64,000 nt of DNA, from contig DATMTS010000093.1 in the NCBI GenBank assembly GCA_035564555.1, forward strand, positions 24,347 to 88,346, written 5' to 3'. The stretch's first letter is position 1. Each line of letters starts with the position of its first letter. The position numbers and the translations under genes are program-made. Source of the DNA: DATMTS01 sp035564555. Its GTDB lineage: Bacteria > Actinomycetota > Actinomycetes > Actinomycetales > Microbacteriaceae. The notes under the pieces were generated by a model. That model was not told where the DNA came from, did not search any database, and saw only the letters and a list, made by a program, of their open reading frames with translations. Positions 7,520 to 16,438 of the stretch are shown piece after piece.

Positions 7520-8944
7520 TCACCATCCGGGTGGATGCCGCCGTTGCCAGCGGATGCGTCGCTCGAGCTGGGCTCCCAGAGCCAGCAGGGCCGGCTCGCC
7601 TCCCGGGCGTCCGATCAGCTGCACGCCCATCGGCAGCCCGGCCTGCGTCTGGTGCACGGGCAGCACGATCGCGGGAAGTCCGGTCACATTCACCATGGAG
7701 GTGAACGGGGTGTACCGCACCTGTTGCTCGAAGTTGTGCTCGCCGTCCTCTGCGTCGTACCAGCCGATCGGACGCGGCGTCATCGCAACCGCCGGGGTGA
7801 GCACGGCATCGAATCGGCTCAGCTGTTTCAGGAACGACCGTTCGTACCCGGACAGCGTTCGCAGAGCGGCGGCGAGATCGCGGGCCGAGAGTCTCTTACC
7901 CTGCTCGATCAGCCAACGGGTCAGCGGCTCGAGCAATGCCACCCGTTCTCCATCGACCGGGATGCTGGCGGCGCCGGACTGCCAGATGGTGCGGAATGCC
8001 GGCGCGTAGCCGGCGTCCGGGCTCAACGTCGTCTGTTCGACGCCGTGCCCCAGATCCGCGAATGCTGCGACCGCCGTATCGAGAGCAGCACGCGCATCCG
8101 GATCGATCGTGATCTCGTAGGCGTCGTCCCATGCCGAGCTGGTCATCACCCCGAGCTGGAACCGCCCTTCACCACGAACCGCGGCCGCCAGGAATGGTGC
8201 GTCCCCGCCCGGTGCTCGGAGGGTGAAATGATGGTCGATCCGTCCGTGCTCGCGCGCGATCATCCCATCCAGCAGCAACCCGGCATCCGCGACGGTGCGC
8301 GCCATCGGACCTGCCACGACGAGACCTGCGAGCGAGTCGATGCCGCTGCCGGCCGGCACCAGTCCCCGAGACGGCTTGAGACCGACGAGCCCGCATGCGG
8401 CCGCGGGGATGCGGATCGACCCGCCACCGTCGGAGCCGGGCGCGAACGGCAGCATGCCTGCGGCCACGGCTACGGCCGCTCCCCCGCTCGACCCGCCGGC
8501 GCCCAACTCCGGATCCCACGGATTGCGGGCCGGCGGAGCCGCAAGCGACTCGGTGTACGCCGGCAACCCGAACTCGGGCGCGTTCGTCTTGCCGAGGCTG
8601 ACGCCGCCGGCATCGTCGAGGGTCTGCACGATCTCGTCGCTGACCTCGGGCACGAACCCGGCGAAGGCGCGAGAGCCGAAGCCGGCCGGCACTCCGGCGC
8701 GCATCCAGAGATCCTTGTCTCCGAACGGCAGTCCCCATAGCGGCGCGGTCCTGGGCACCGACTCCTGCACGTGCCGCGCGCGGGCGAGAGCAGCATCCGC
8801 TGTCACGGTCACGAACGCCCCGAGCTGCGGGTTCAGGCGCCGGATGCGGCTCAGGTAGTGCTCGGTCAGGTCTACGGGCGAGAGCTCGCCAGACTGCAGC
8901 ACGCGCCAAAGCTCCAACGCGGTCAGTTCATGCGGTTCTGCCAT
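7520..8944 (-). CDS. Amidase (amidase signature family)
   Basis: This is a 474-residue amidase-signature enzyme. The start is the ATG of MAEPHELTALELWRVLQ. The core shows GLPFGDKDL with the catalytic Lys near residue 75, the Gly/Ser-rich GAGGSSGGAAVAVAAG near 150-165 with the cis-Ser, and GSDGGGSIRIPAAACG near 170-186 with the nucleophilic Ser. These form the Ser-cisSer-Lys triad that hydrolyses carboxylic amides. The C-terminal half gives no substrate clue. It lacks gatB/gatA context, so it is not the tRNA amidotransferase subunit. The frame is open upstream into the GNAT gene, but TACCCT seven bases before 8944 and the standard N-terminus fix the start. Confidence 0.9.
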   Translation of the reverse strand: MAEPHELTALELWRVLQSGELSPVDLTEHYLSRIRRLNPQLGAFVTVTADAALARARHVQESVPRTAPLWGLPFGDKDLWMRAGVPAGFGSRAFAGFVPEVSDEIVQTLDDAGGVSLGKTNAPEFGLPAYTESLAAPPARNPWDPELGAGGSSGGAAVAVAAGMLPFAPGSDGGGSIRIPAAACGLVGLKPSRGLVPAGSGIDSLAGLVVAGPMARTVADAGLLLDGMIAREHGRIDHHFTLRAPGGDAPFLAAAVRGEGRFQLGVMTSSAWDDAYEITIDPDARAALDTAVAAFADLGHGVEQTTLSPDAGYAPAFRTIWQSGAASIPVDGERVALLEPLTRWLIEQGKRLSARDLAAALRTLSGYERSFLKQLSRFDAVLTPAVAMTPRPIGWYDAEDGEHNFEQQVRYTPFTSMVNVTGLPAIVLPVHQTQAGLPMGVQLIGRPGGEPALLALGAQLERRIRWQRRHPPGW

Positions 8945-8951
8945 GCCTTCG

Positions 8952-8957
8952 AGGGTA
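8952..8957 (-). promoter_or_regulatory. -10 hexamer TACCCT, leaderless start of the amidase gene
   Basis: TACCCT ends seven bases before the amidase ATG with no Shine-Dalgarno sequence. It lies in the 38-base gap after the GNAT gene, so the amidase has its own likely promoter. Confidence 0.55.
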
Positions 8958-8982
8958 GTTGCCGCGCCGATCGGGCCGACGG

Positions 8983-9597
8983 CTACTTGAGGCTGCGCTG
9001 CATCAGCACGGTGCCCAGCCAGCGGTCGAACTTGTAGCCGACCCGGCCCATCCGCCCGATCTCGGTGAAGCCGAACGCCTCGTGCATCTTGATCGAGGCC
9101 TCGGCCCCCCGGTCGGCGATCACGGCGATCATCTCCTTCAGACCCGCCTGTTTCGAGCGCTCGATCAGCTCCGTCATCAGCGCCGTTCCCAGACCTTTGC
9201 CGGTGGATGCCGCACCGAGATAGATCGAGTTCTCCACCGTGAATCGGTACGCCTTCTTCTGCTTCCACGGCGAGACGAGCGCGTAGCCCAGGATCAGCCC
9301 GTTCGGCGACTCCGCGACGATGAACGGCATGCCCAGCTTGGAGAGGTAGGCGAACTTCGACTTCCACTCGCGCAGCGTCATCGAGTCTTCGTCGAAGGTG
9401 ACCGTGCTGTTGGCGACGTAGTGGTTGTAGATCTCCCGGATATGCGGAAGATCGGTAGCGCGGGCCGGCCGGATGGTGAAGGCGAACGACGGTTCCGGTT
9501 CCGGCTTCTTGCGCAGATGCGGCGGAAGCCGACGGCGTGTCTCGTACTCCTCCTCCAGCATGGCATCCAGCGTAATCGGCGCAGATGTCGCCCGCAT
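8983..9597 (-). CDS. GNAT family N-acetyltransferase (phosphinothricin acetyltransferase-like)
   Basis: This protein of up to 204 residues has the GNAT fold: FTIRPARATDLPHIREIYNHYV near residues 40-60, an acetyl-CoA-binding loop around ASTGKGLGTALMTELIERSK near 125-150, and ADRGAEASIKMHEAFGFTEIG near 160-180. The order and wording resemble the Bar/Pat phosphinothricin acetyltransferase subfamily, which acetylates small amines or amino-acid analogues. The true substrate is unknown. The start is uncertain: the ATG at 9561 (MLEEEYETRR) has a weak CTGGA upstream and would give 192 residues. It is on the same strand as ung and amidase but each has separate spacing. Confidence 0.85.
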   Translation of the reverse strand: MRATSAPITLDAMLEEEYETRRRLPPHLRKKPEPEPSFAFTIRPARATDLPHIREIYNHYVANSTVTFDEDSMTLREWKSKFAYLSKLGMPFIVAESPNGLILGYALVSPWKQKKAYRFTVENSIYLGAASTGKGLGTALMTELIERSKQAGLKEMIAVIADRGAEASIKMHEAFGFTEIGRMGRVGYKFDRWLGTVLMQRSLK

Positions 9598-9655
9598 TAC
9601 ACGGCGGTGCCGCCGACGTCATGGCAGCCGCGGGTGTCTGCCGCCCGGTGCGAGC

Positions 9656-10348
9656 TCAGGCGGGCAGCGTCCAGTCGACCGGGTCGGCATCCTGGCGTCT
9701 CAGCAACGCGTTGGCCCTGCTGAACGGCCGCGAGCCGAAGAAGCCACGGTCGGCCGACAGGGGGCTGGGATGAGCCGAAGCGATCACCGGGGTCTCGCCG
9801 AGCAGCGGACGCAGGTTTGCGGCATCCCGGCCCCAGAGGATCGCGACGAGCGGGCCACCGCGCCGCACCAGAGTACGGATGGCATGCTCGGTGACGGCCT
9901 CCCAGCCCTTGCCTCGATGCGACGCGGGACTGCCCGGCCGCACCGTGAGCACCCGGTTCAGCAGCATCACACCGTTCTCCGACCACCCGGAGAGGTCGCC
10001 GTGCTGCGGCGGCACGACCGCCAGATCGTCGCTCAGTTCCCGGTAGATGTTCTGCAGGCTGCGCGGAATCGGCCGAACATGCCGCTCGACCGCGAACGAC
10101 AGACCGATCGGATGCCCAGGGGTCGGGTACGGATCCTGACCCACGATCAGCACCCGCACGGTCCGCAGCGGATAACCGAAGGCCCTCAGCACGTTCGGCC
10201 CGGCGGGCAGGTAACCGGCGCCGGATGCGGCCTCCGCGCGTAAGAAGTCCCCCATCGCCGCGATCTGACCGGCGACCGGTTGAAGGGCCTGCGCCCATCC
10301 GGAATCCATCGCCCCGTCCGCAGCGAGTTCATCGAGTGTCTTGCGCAC
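9656..10348 (-). CDS. ung: Uracil-DNA glycosylase
   Basis: This 230-residue protein is a family 1 uracil-DNA glycosylase that removes uracil from DNA as the first step of base excision repair. It has the water-activating motif GQDPYPTPGHPIGLSF near residues 70-85, with the catalytic Asp, the FLNR-equivalent VMLLNRVLTVR near 127-137, and the minor-groove loop HPSPLSADRGFFGS near 193-206. The length is normal for the family. The start is a GTG at 10348, with TAGGGT six bases upstream, indicating a leaderless mRNA and fixing the start. Confidence 0.95.
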   Translation of the reverse strand: MRKTLDELAADGAMDSGWAQALQPVAGQIAAMGDFLRAEAASGAGYLPAGPNVLRAFGYPLRTVRVLIVGQDPYPTPGHPIGLSFAVERHVRPIPRSLQNIYRELSDDLAVVPPQHGDLSGWSENGVMLLNRVLTVRPGSPASHRGKGWEAVTEHAIRTLVRRGGPLVAILWGRDAANLRPLLGETPVIASAHPSPLSADRGFFGSRPFSRANALLRRQDADPVDWTLPA

Positions 10349-10354
10349 CAGCCG

Positions 10355-10360
10355 ACCCTA
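10355..10360 (-). promoter_or_regulatory. -10 hexamer TAGGGT, leaderless start of ung
   Basis: TAGGGT ends six bases before the GTG start of ung, with no Shine-Dalgarno sequence. It lies in the gap between ung and the upstream SDR gene. Confidence 0.55.
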
Positions 10361-10398
10361 ACGGATGCCGCCCACCCGCACGCGGCCCCGGCGCACGC

Positions 10399-11178
10399 TC
10401 ATCGGTCCCCCACCCGCAGGGCGCCGCGATGCAGGCGGTGCGGTGCTGCCTGCGCGACGGGCTTGATCAGGATCAGGTCGAGATCGACGTGCCCCGGTCG
10501 CTCCAACGCGTCCACGATCGTGACGGCGATGTCTTCGGCGGTGAGCGGCTCGGGCACGTCGGCGTAGACGGCATCCGCACGCTCTTTGTCGCCGCCGAAT
10601 CTGAGCAGCGAGAACTCCTCGGTACGCACCAGGCCGGGAGCGACCTCGATGACACGGATCGGTTCGCCGTTGAGTTCGAGCCGGAGAACCTCGGTCATCG
10701 CGTGCTCCGCGAACTTCGCGGCGTTGTATCCGCCACCGCCGGCGTACGCGACGTGTCCCGCGATGGAGGTGAGGTTGAGGATGTCGGCATGCCCGGTCTC
10801 GGCCGCTCCGTCGCGGAGCAGAGGCAGCAGCGCCGAGATCATGCGCTTGGCGCCCAGCACGTTCACCTCGAACATCCAACGCCAGTCGTCGATCTCGGAG
10901 ACCTCGACGCTCTCCAGACCGCGCGCGCCCCCCGCGTTGTTCACCAATGCGTGCACGCCGCCGGTGTCGGCCAGATGTTCACGAAGAGCATCGACGTCGC
11001 TCTGCTGTGTGACGTCGGCCTCGAACACGTCGGCGCCGGTCTGCTCGGCGAGCGCACGCAACCGGTCGCCGCGGCGCGCGACTCCGACGACATCCCACCC
11101 CCGCTCGGCGAACAACCGGGCACTCGCCGCACCGATCCCGGAACTGGCACCGGTCACCACAACACGTCGCTTCGTCAT
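10399..11178 (-). CDS. SDR family NAD(P)-dependent oxidoreductase
   Basis: This is a 259-residue classical short-chain dehydrogenase. It has TGASSGIG near residues 9-16, NNAGG near 84, a catalytic Ser in NLTSIAGH near 138 and YNAAK as YxxxK near 150-154. VNVLGAKRMISALLPLL and the C-terminal proline/glycine-bounded insert resemble the YdfG or NADP-dependent 3-hydroxy acid dehydrogenase group, a suggestion only. The ATG is preceded by TGGAGGA, a strong ribosome binding site, unlike its leaderless neighbours. It is transcribed divergently from metY, sharing the 143-base gap. Confidence 0.88.
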   Translation of the reverse strand: MTKRRVVVTGASSGIGAASARLFAERGWDVVGVARRGDRLRALAEQTGADVFEADVTQQSDVDALREHLADTGGVHALVNNAGGARGLESVEVSEIDDWRWMFEVNVLGAKRMISALLPLLRDGAAETGHADILNLTSIAGHVAYAGGGGYNAAKFAEHAMTEVLRLELNGEPIRVIEVAPGLVRTEEFSLLRFGGDKERADAVYADVPEPLTAEDIAVTIVDALERPGHVDLDLILIKPVAQAAPHRLHRGALRVGDR

Positions 11179-11237
11179 TCCTCCATTCTGCCCGCCCCCG
11201 CGGGGCCGCTGACGGTTACGCCGTATTGCACCCTTCG

Positions 11238-11266
11238 TTGCCGTGCCCGCCGACCGTGCCTAGCCT
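11238..11266 (+). promoter_or_regulatory. Sigma-70-type promoter of metY
   Basis: TTGCCG (11238-11243), a 17-base spacer and TAGCCT (11261-11266) form a vegetative promoter. The start point would be near 11273, leaving a leader of about 49 bases with a good AGGAGAC ribosome binding site. In the leader CGGCGTC/GACGCCG (11279-11293) can form a short stem. Confidence 0.6.
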
Positions 11267-11321
11267 CATAGACAAGCACGGCGTCAGACGCCGACCCCGA
11301 AGCAACAAGCCAGGAGACACA

Positions 11322-12653
11322 ATGAGCGACGCCGAGAAGTGGCAGTTCGAAACCAAGCAGATCCACTCCGGTGCTGCGCCCGACCCCGTGACCAACGCAC
11401 GCGCGACGCCCATCTACCAGACCACCTCCTACGTGTTCAACAACTCGGACCACGCGAAGAACCTCTTCGCGCTCGCCGAGTTCGGCAACATCTACACGCG
11501 CATCCAGAACCCGACGCAGGCCGTCGTCGAAGAGCGCGTCGCCGCGCTCGAGGGCGGCACGGGCGCGCTGCTCGTCGCCTCCGGCCAGGCTGCCGAGACG
11601 TTCGCCGTGCTGAACATCGCGCAGGCCGGCGACCACATCGTCTCCTCCAGCTCGATCTACGGCGGAACGTACAACCTGTTCAAGTACACCCTCGCCAAGC
11701 TCGGCATCGAGACCACGTTCGTCGAGAACCAGGATGACGCCGAGGAGTGGCGTCGTGCCGTGCGCCCGAACACGAAGCTGTTCTTCGCCGAGACCGTAGG
11801 CAACCCGAAGATCAACGTGCTCGACATCGAGACCGTCGCCGGCATCGCGCACGACAACGGCCTGCCGCTGATCGTGGACAACACGATCGCCACGCCGTAC
11901 CTGATCCGCCCGTTCGAGCACGGCGCCGACATCATCGTGCACTCGGCGACGAAGTTCCTCGGCGGCCACGGCACCACGATCGGCGGCGTGATCGTCGACG
12001 GCGGCCACTTCGAGTGGTCGAAGAACGTCGAGAAGTTCCCCGGTCTGACCGAGCCCGACCCGTCGTACCACGGGGCGAGCTACACGGCTGCGGTCGGCGA
12101 CGGCCTGGCGTACATCATCAAGGCCCGCGTGCAGTTGCTGCGCGACCTGGGTGCCGCGATCGCCCCGATCAGCGCCTGGCTGCTGGTCCAGGGCATCGAG
12201 ACGCTTTCACTTCGCGTCGAGCGGCACGTACAGAACGCGCAGGAGATCGCCGAGTTCCTGGAGAGCCACCCCGACGTGGCATCCGTCAACTACTCCGGCC
12301 TGCCCACCAGCCCGTGGTACGCCGCCGCCAACAAGTACGCCCCCAAGGGCGTCGGCGCCGTGCTGTCGTTCGAGCTCAAAGGCGGTGTCGAAGCGGGGCG
12401 CGCCCTGGTCGACAACCTCTCCCTGTTCAGCCACCTCGCGAACATCGGAGACGTGCGCTCGCTGGTCATCCACCCGGCGTCGACGACGCACTCGCAGCTC
12501 ACCCCGGAGCAGCAGCTCACCGCCGGCGTCACGCCCGGCCTGGTGCGCCTCTCCGTCGGGCTGGAGAACGTCGACGACCTGAAGGCCGACCTCGAGGCGG
12601 GGCTGGCGGCAGCCCGCGCCGTCGCAGACGAGCAGGCAGACGTCACCGCGTAA
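11322..12653 (+). CDS. metY: O-acetylhomoserine sulfhydrylase (bifunctional OAH/OAS-type)
   Basis: This 443-residue Cys/Met-metabolism PLP enzyme makes homocysteine from O-acetylhomoserine and sulfide. The PLP lysine is Lys211 in VHSATKFLGGHGT. ATPIYQTTSYVF (residues 28-39), YTRIQNPTQ (58-66), ALLVASGQAAE (82-92) and VDNTIATPYLIRP (185-197) are typical of the MetY subgroup, as is the length above 420 residues. Cystathionine gamma-synthases are nearer 390. The ATG at 11322 has AGGAGAC upstream. metX lies 165 bases downstream on the same strand and makes its substrate, so the pair is the direct-sulfhydrylation route to methionine. Confidence 0.95.
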   Translation: MSDAEKWQFETKQIHSGAAPDPVTNARATPIYQTTSYVFNNSDHAKNLFALAEFGNIYTRIQNPTQAVVEERVAALEGGTGALLVASGQAAETFAVLNIAQAGDHIVSSSSIYGGTYNLFKYTLAKLGIETTFVENQDDAEEWRRAVRPNTKLFFAETVGNPKINVLDIETVAGIAHDNGLPLIVDNTIATPYLIRPFEHGADIIVHSATKFLGGHGTTIGGVIVDGGHFEWSKNVEKFPGLTEPDPSYHGASYTAAVGDGLAYIIKARVQLLRDLGAAIAPISAWLLVQGIETLSLRVERHVQNAQEIAEFLESHPDVASVNYSGLPTSPWYAAANKYAPKGVGAVLSFELKGGVEAGRALVDNLSLFSHLANIGDVRSLVIHPASTTHSQLTPEQQLTAGVTPGLVRLSVGLENVDDLKADLEAGLAAARAVADEQADVTA

Positions 12654-12686
12654 TCCACGCGCCGGGTGCAGATCCGGCACACACTC

Positions 12687-12742
12687 GAGGTGCGGACTTC
12701 GGCCCCCGGAACACCGGTTCCAGCGGCCGAAGTCCGCACCTC
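12687..12742. repeat. Perfect 18-bp inverted repeat with nested inner stem
   Basis: GAGGTGCGGACTTCGGCC (12687-12704) is exactly complementary to GGCCGAAGTCCGCACCTC (12725-12742). The 20-base loop holds a second stem, GGAAC/GTTCC around ACCG. There is no T-run. It sits between metY and metX and may end or attenuate transcription between them, protect the metY mRNA, or be a dispersed palindromic element. Confidence 0.85.
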
Positions 12743-12818
12743 ACGCGTTCAGCGCCCGCGATCGCGGTCACGTAACATGGCGGGGCGGATGCTTCGGCAC
12801 GGGCAGAATTGAAGTCCT

Positions 12819-14024
12819 ATGGAGTGGCAGACATCCGCGGACACGGCGCCGTCGAGTTTCATCACCGATGCGCAGGTGCGATCGCTCAAGGGCAAGCCCC
12901 CCGCCAGCGGCGCATGGCGGGAGTCCGACGAGGTCGGCGCACGGCGCTTCGCCGGCGTCGGGCCGTTCCGCTTCGAGAACGGCGACTCGCTGCCTTTCGT
13001 CCGAGTCGCCTACGAGACCTGGGGTGAGCTCTCGCCCGCGGCCGACAACGCCGTGCTCGTGCTTCATGCCCTCACCGGCGACAGCCACGCGGCCGGCGCT
13101 GCCGGCCCAGGGCATCCGACCCCCGGCTGGTGGAACGAGATCATCGGCCCCTCCCTGGCGATCGACACCGACAAGTGGTTCGTCGTCGTTCCGAACATGC
13201 TGGGCGGATGCCAGGGCACGACCGGCCCAGCCTCGCTCGCTCCGGACGGAGCCGAATGGGGCCCACGCTTCCCGTTCACCACGATCCGCGATCAGGTCGC
13301 CGCGCAGTCGGCGCTGGCCGACCACCTCGGCATCCGGCGCTGGGCGGCGGTCGTGGGCGGCTCGATGGGCGGCATGCAGGCCCTGGAGTGGGCGGTCTCG
13401 ATGCCGGAGCGTGTGGAGCGGCTCGCGGTCATCGCCGCGCCTCCCGTCACGACGGCGGACCAGATCGCGCTGAACTCGGTGCAGATCGAAGCGGTGCGCA
13501 CCGACCCGCTGTTCCGGGCCGGGTACTACTACGAGGCGGGCGACGGCGACGGTCCGCATCGCGGCCTCGCGCTTGCGCGGCGCATGGCGCTGCTGAACTA
13601 TCGCAGTCCCGGGGAGTTGAACGGCCGGTTCGGCGGCGCCTGGCAGAGCGAGATAAGCCCCCTCGGAGCGGGCGGCCGATTCGCCGTCGAGTCGTATCTC
13701 GACTTCCACGGCAACAAGTTCACGAGGCGATTCGACGCCAACAGCTATATCACGCTTGTTGAAGCGATGAACTCGCACGATGTCGGCCGAGGGCGCGGCG
13801 GAGTGGCGGCAGCCCTTTCCCGCGTGACCGCGTCCACCCTGGTCGTCGGCATCGACAGCGACCGGCTGTTCCCCGTCGACGGCCAGCGCGTAATCGCTCA
13901 GGAGTTGCCGCGCAGCGTCTCCGGGCCGGAACCGGTCGTGATGCACTCCCCTTTCGGGCACGACGGTTTCCTGATCGAGAACGAGTTGGTCGGCTCGCAA
14001 CTGAGGGAACTTCTCGCCCGATGA
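12819..14024 (+). CDS. metX: Homoserine O-acetyltransferase
   Basis: This 401-residue alpha/beta-hydrolase transfers acetyl from acetyl-CoA to homoserine, giving the substrate of MetY. The nucleophile is Ser182 in VVGGSMGGMQALEW. VLHALTGDSH (residues 81-90), NMLGGCQGTTGP (126-137) and FTTIRDQV (153-160) are family hallmarks. The Asp and His of the triad lie in GIDSDRLFP and PFGHDGFLIE near the C-terminus. The length fits MetX rather than MetA. No strong ribosome binding site precedes the ATG, so the first codons are less certain. The N-terminal 30 residues are poorly conserved in the family. Confidence 0.95.
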   Translation: MEWQTSADTAPSSFITDAQVRSLKGKPPASGAWRESDEVGARRFAGVGPFRFENGDSLPFVRVAYETWGELSPAADNAVLVLHALTGDSHAAGAAGPGHPTPGWWNEIIGPSLAIDTDKWFVVVPNMLGGCQGTTGPASLAPDGAEWGPRFPFTTIRDQVAAQSALADHLGIRRWAAVVGGSMGGMQALEWAVSMPERVERLAVIAAPPVTTADQIALNSVQIEAVRTDPLFRAGYYYEAGDGDGPHRGLALARRMALLNYRSPGELNGRFGGAWQSEISPLGAGGRFAVESYLDFHGNKFTRRFDANSYITLVEAMNSHDVGRGRGGVAAALSRVTASTLVVGIDSDRLFPVDGQRVIAQELPRSVSGPEPVVMHSPFGHDGFLIENELVGSQLRELLAR

Positions 14025-14112
14025 TCCGCGTCCCCCGTGCGCGGGGTGGACGACGTGTCCTAATCTGAAGTAATTGCCGCACCGGCAATGCCGCACCGAG
14101 ACCGGAGGCAGC

Positions 14113-15279
14113 ATGTCGCCCGTGATGAAGCAGCGAGATCGCCTGCTCACGGCTACCTCGCGCAGCATGGGCCTGCCGACGGTCGTCGCGTCGCTGGTCT
14201 GCGTGAGCCTGCCCGGTGCACTGCCCTTCCCGGTCACGTACCTCGTCACGGCGTTGCTTCTGCTGCTGGCGGCCGCGGGCTACTACCTGCTGCGCCCCGG
14301 CGGGTCGCGACTGTGGATCGTGGCGCCGATCGTCGGAGGCCTCGGCGCTATCCTCACCATCGGTATATGGGGAGGCGCCGCGAACGAGGCATCGTCCAGT
14401 GCCGTCGCTATCATCGCCGGGGGCGTGCTCGGCGCGGCGGCGCTCGTGCTCACCACGAGTCCGCGGCGCATCGTGCTGCTCTGCGCGGGATTCGCGGCAT
14501 CCGTCGCGGCGGTGACCTTCACACAGCTCGACGGCGACGGCGACCTGCTGCGCCCGCTCGCGCTGACACTGTGCGGCTGGTCGTTCGCCTTCGTCGTCTC
14601 ACGCTGGATCAGCCGCATCGTGCCCCGCACGGTGCGGCGCATCGCGAACATGTCCGGCGCATACCGCGCCGAGCGCCAGGCCAGCGAGCAGGAGGCACGT
14701 CGACGACAGGGCGCCCGCCTGTTGCACGACACCGTCTTGGCGACGCTCACCCTGCTCGCACATTCCGGCCGTGGTGTCGGTGCCGAGGCGTTGCGCGAGC
14801 AGGCCGGCGAGGATGCCGTGCTGCTACGACAGTTGCGGATGGGACAGACTCCCGACCCGGTGGCATCCGGCGACTACAAGTTGCGGCCCGTCATCGAGTC
14901 GACGTTGGGTAACACGCTGGAATCGGTCAAGCAGCGCTTTCGCCGGATGGGGCTCGAGGTCGCGTGGCACGGCACAGGTCACGTGCTGCTTCCCAGCGAT
15001 CGTTTGGATGCCTTCCTGCTGGCGCTCGCCGAGTGCCTGGAGAACGTGCGCCGGCATTCCGGAGTCGAGGAGGCGCACGTCACGATCACCGACGACGAAG
15101 ACACGGTGCGCGCGATGGTCACGGATTCGGGGGTCGGATTCGATCTGCAGAGCATCGAACCCGGCAGGCTCGGTTTCACGGAATCGATCGTGGCCCGACT
15201 GCGTGATGTCGGCGGTAACGCCAGGTTGTTCTCCTCACCCGGCAGCGGAACGACGGTGGTGCTGGAGGTGCCGAAATGA
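14113..15279 (+). CDS. Membrane sensor histidine kinase (LuxR-system type)
   Basis: This 388-residue kinase starts at the ATG at 14113, five bases after GGAGG. Hydrophobic segments at about residues 20-60, 65-90, 95-115, 118-136 and 148-166 anchor it. The dimerisation/phosphoacceptor helix reads RRQGARLLHDTVLATLTLL with His205. The ATP-binding part has ALAECLENVRRHSG (N box) near 310, DSGVGFDL near 342 and LGFTESIVARL near 355. It resembles HisKA_3 or NarL-type kinases, which pair with LuxR-type regulators. One such regulator lies two genes downstream. Its stop overlaps the next start (ATGA). There is no periplasmic sensor domain; the signal is unknown and may be sensed in the membrane. Confidence 0.85.
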   Translation: MSPVMKQRDRLLTATSRSMGLPTVVASLVCVSLPGALPFPVTYLVTALLLLLAAAGYYLLRPGGSRLWIVAPIVGGLGAILTIGIWGGAANEASSSAVAIIAGGVLGAAALVLTTSPRRIVLLCAGFAASVAAVTFTQLDGDGDLLRPLALTLCGWSFAFVVSRWISRIVPRTVRRIANMSGAYRAERQASEQEARRRQGARLLHDTVLATLTLLAHSGRGVGAEALREQAGEDAVLLRQLRMGQTPDPVASGDYKLRPVIESTLGNTLESVKQRFRRMGLEVAWHGTGHVLLPSDRLDAFLLALAECLENVRRHSGVEEAHVTITDDEDTVRAMVTDSGVGFDLQSIEPGRLGFTESIVARLRDVGGNARLFSSPGSGTTVVLEVPK

Positions 15280-16421
15280 GCGGCCGGTTCTCCCACCCGC
15301 GACCGGGTGTCACCGGCGTCGGTCCGCTGTGGCTCGGGCTGAACATCGCCGCGGACATCGTCATCGCCTTCGGCCTGCTCAGCTTTCTCATCGACCTCCC
15401 CGGCTACCCGCGGATCTGGTTCAGCGCGGCCGCCTGGGTCGTGCTGCTCGGCGTCGCCGTGACCGTGCAGCTCGTGGAGATGCGGCGGGCACGGCCTGCC
15501 GCGAGGCGGCTCACGCCGTTCCTGGCCGCCTGCGCCGTCGTCGTCGCATTGGACCTGATGGGCGTATGGCGAGGCGACACGGCCGGTCCGTACCCGGCGG
15601 CCGCGGCCGCCGTCGGCGGTTTGCTGCTGCTGGCCGCCCCCTACCGACCCTCGCGTGACATCCTGATCGCCGCCGGAGCGCTGTGCGTCGTGCTCGTCGG
15701 CTACTTCTTGTTGACGGTCGATGCCGACGGTCTCGCTCTCGGACCGCGCGTGCTGGTGCTCGCGCTGGCGGGCGTGCCGGCGATCGTCGGCACATCCGTC
15801 GCCCGCGGCTACCGCGCGATCGTGCAGGTGCAATCCGATCTCGCCCAGGCCCAGAGCGCGTCGCACACCGGCGACGCGCTCGGCATGCTCGCGTCGGAGC
15901 AGTTGGCCCGACTCGACCTCGCCGCCGAGCGCATGCTCGACGACGTGGCCATGCAGCGCATCGAGCTGCCGCTGGACGACGAGACGGCGGAACAGGCCGC
16001 CGCACTGGCGACTCAGCTTCGGCTGCATCTGATCGAGGACCGCAAGCTGTCGTGGCTGTATCACGCGGTCACCGAGTCGACGGTACTCGACCCGATCGTC
16101 ACCGTCTCCGACACCGAAGGACTCGCGGCCTCGCTGGGCGCCGCCCAACGCGACGGCCTGTTCAGCGCCCTCTGGCTCCTGGTCGGAGACGTCGACCGGC
16201 CGAACGGTCCCGTCGGCGTCACCCTCTCCCGGCCGTCGTCCGGCATGTCACGAGTGCACGAGGTCCTGATCACGATCGAGGCTGCTGGTGTGCCGTACCG
16301 GCGCGTCGACCCCGCGACGTGGCAAGCTATCTCACGAGTCGGGAGACACACGCGAAGCAGCAACGGGACGACGATGCTCATCGAGATCGACTGCATCCCC
16401 GACACGTCCGCCGACCGTTGA
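15276..16421 (+). CDS. Kinase-like membrane protein of unknown function between kinase and regulator
   Basis: This 381-residue protein has five or six hydrophobic segments in its first 200 residues, then a soluble part with a helical stretch (about 200-265) and a beta-rich C-terminus. The layout copies the neighbouring kinase, but I find no clear His phosphoacceptor box, no N box and no DxGxG motif. It therefore looks like a kinase-related protein that has lost catalysis, or an unrelated accessory sensor. It overlaps the kinase gene by four bases and ends 17 bases before the regulator start, so the three are surely co-transcribed. I do not recognise a named family. Confidence 0.75.
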   Translation: MSGRFSHPRPGVTGVGPLWLGLNIAADIVIAFGLLSFLIDLPGYPRIWFSAAAWVVLLGVAVTVQLVEMRRARPAARRLTPFLAACAVVVALDLMGVWRGDTAGPYPAAAAAVGGLLLLAAPYRPSRDILIAAGALCVVLVGYFLLTVDADGLALGPRVLVLALAGVPAIVGTSVARGYRAIVQVQSDLAQAQSASHTGDALGMLASEQLARLDLAAERMLDDVAMQRIELPLDDETAEQAAALATQLRLHLIEDRKLSWLYHAVTESTVLDPIVTVSDTEGLAASLGAAQRDGLFSALWLLVGDVDRPNGPVGVTLSRPSSGMSRVHEVLITIEAAGVPYRRVDPATWQAISRVGRHTRSSNGTTMLIEIDCIPDTSADR

Positions 16422-16438
16422 CAGGCAAGGATCATCAG

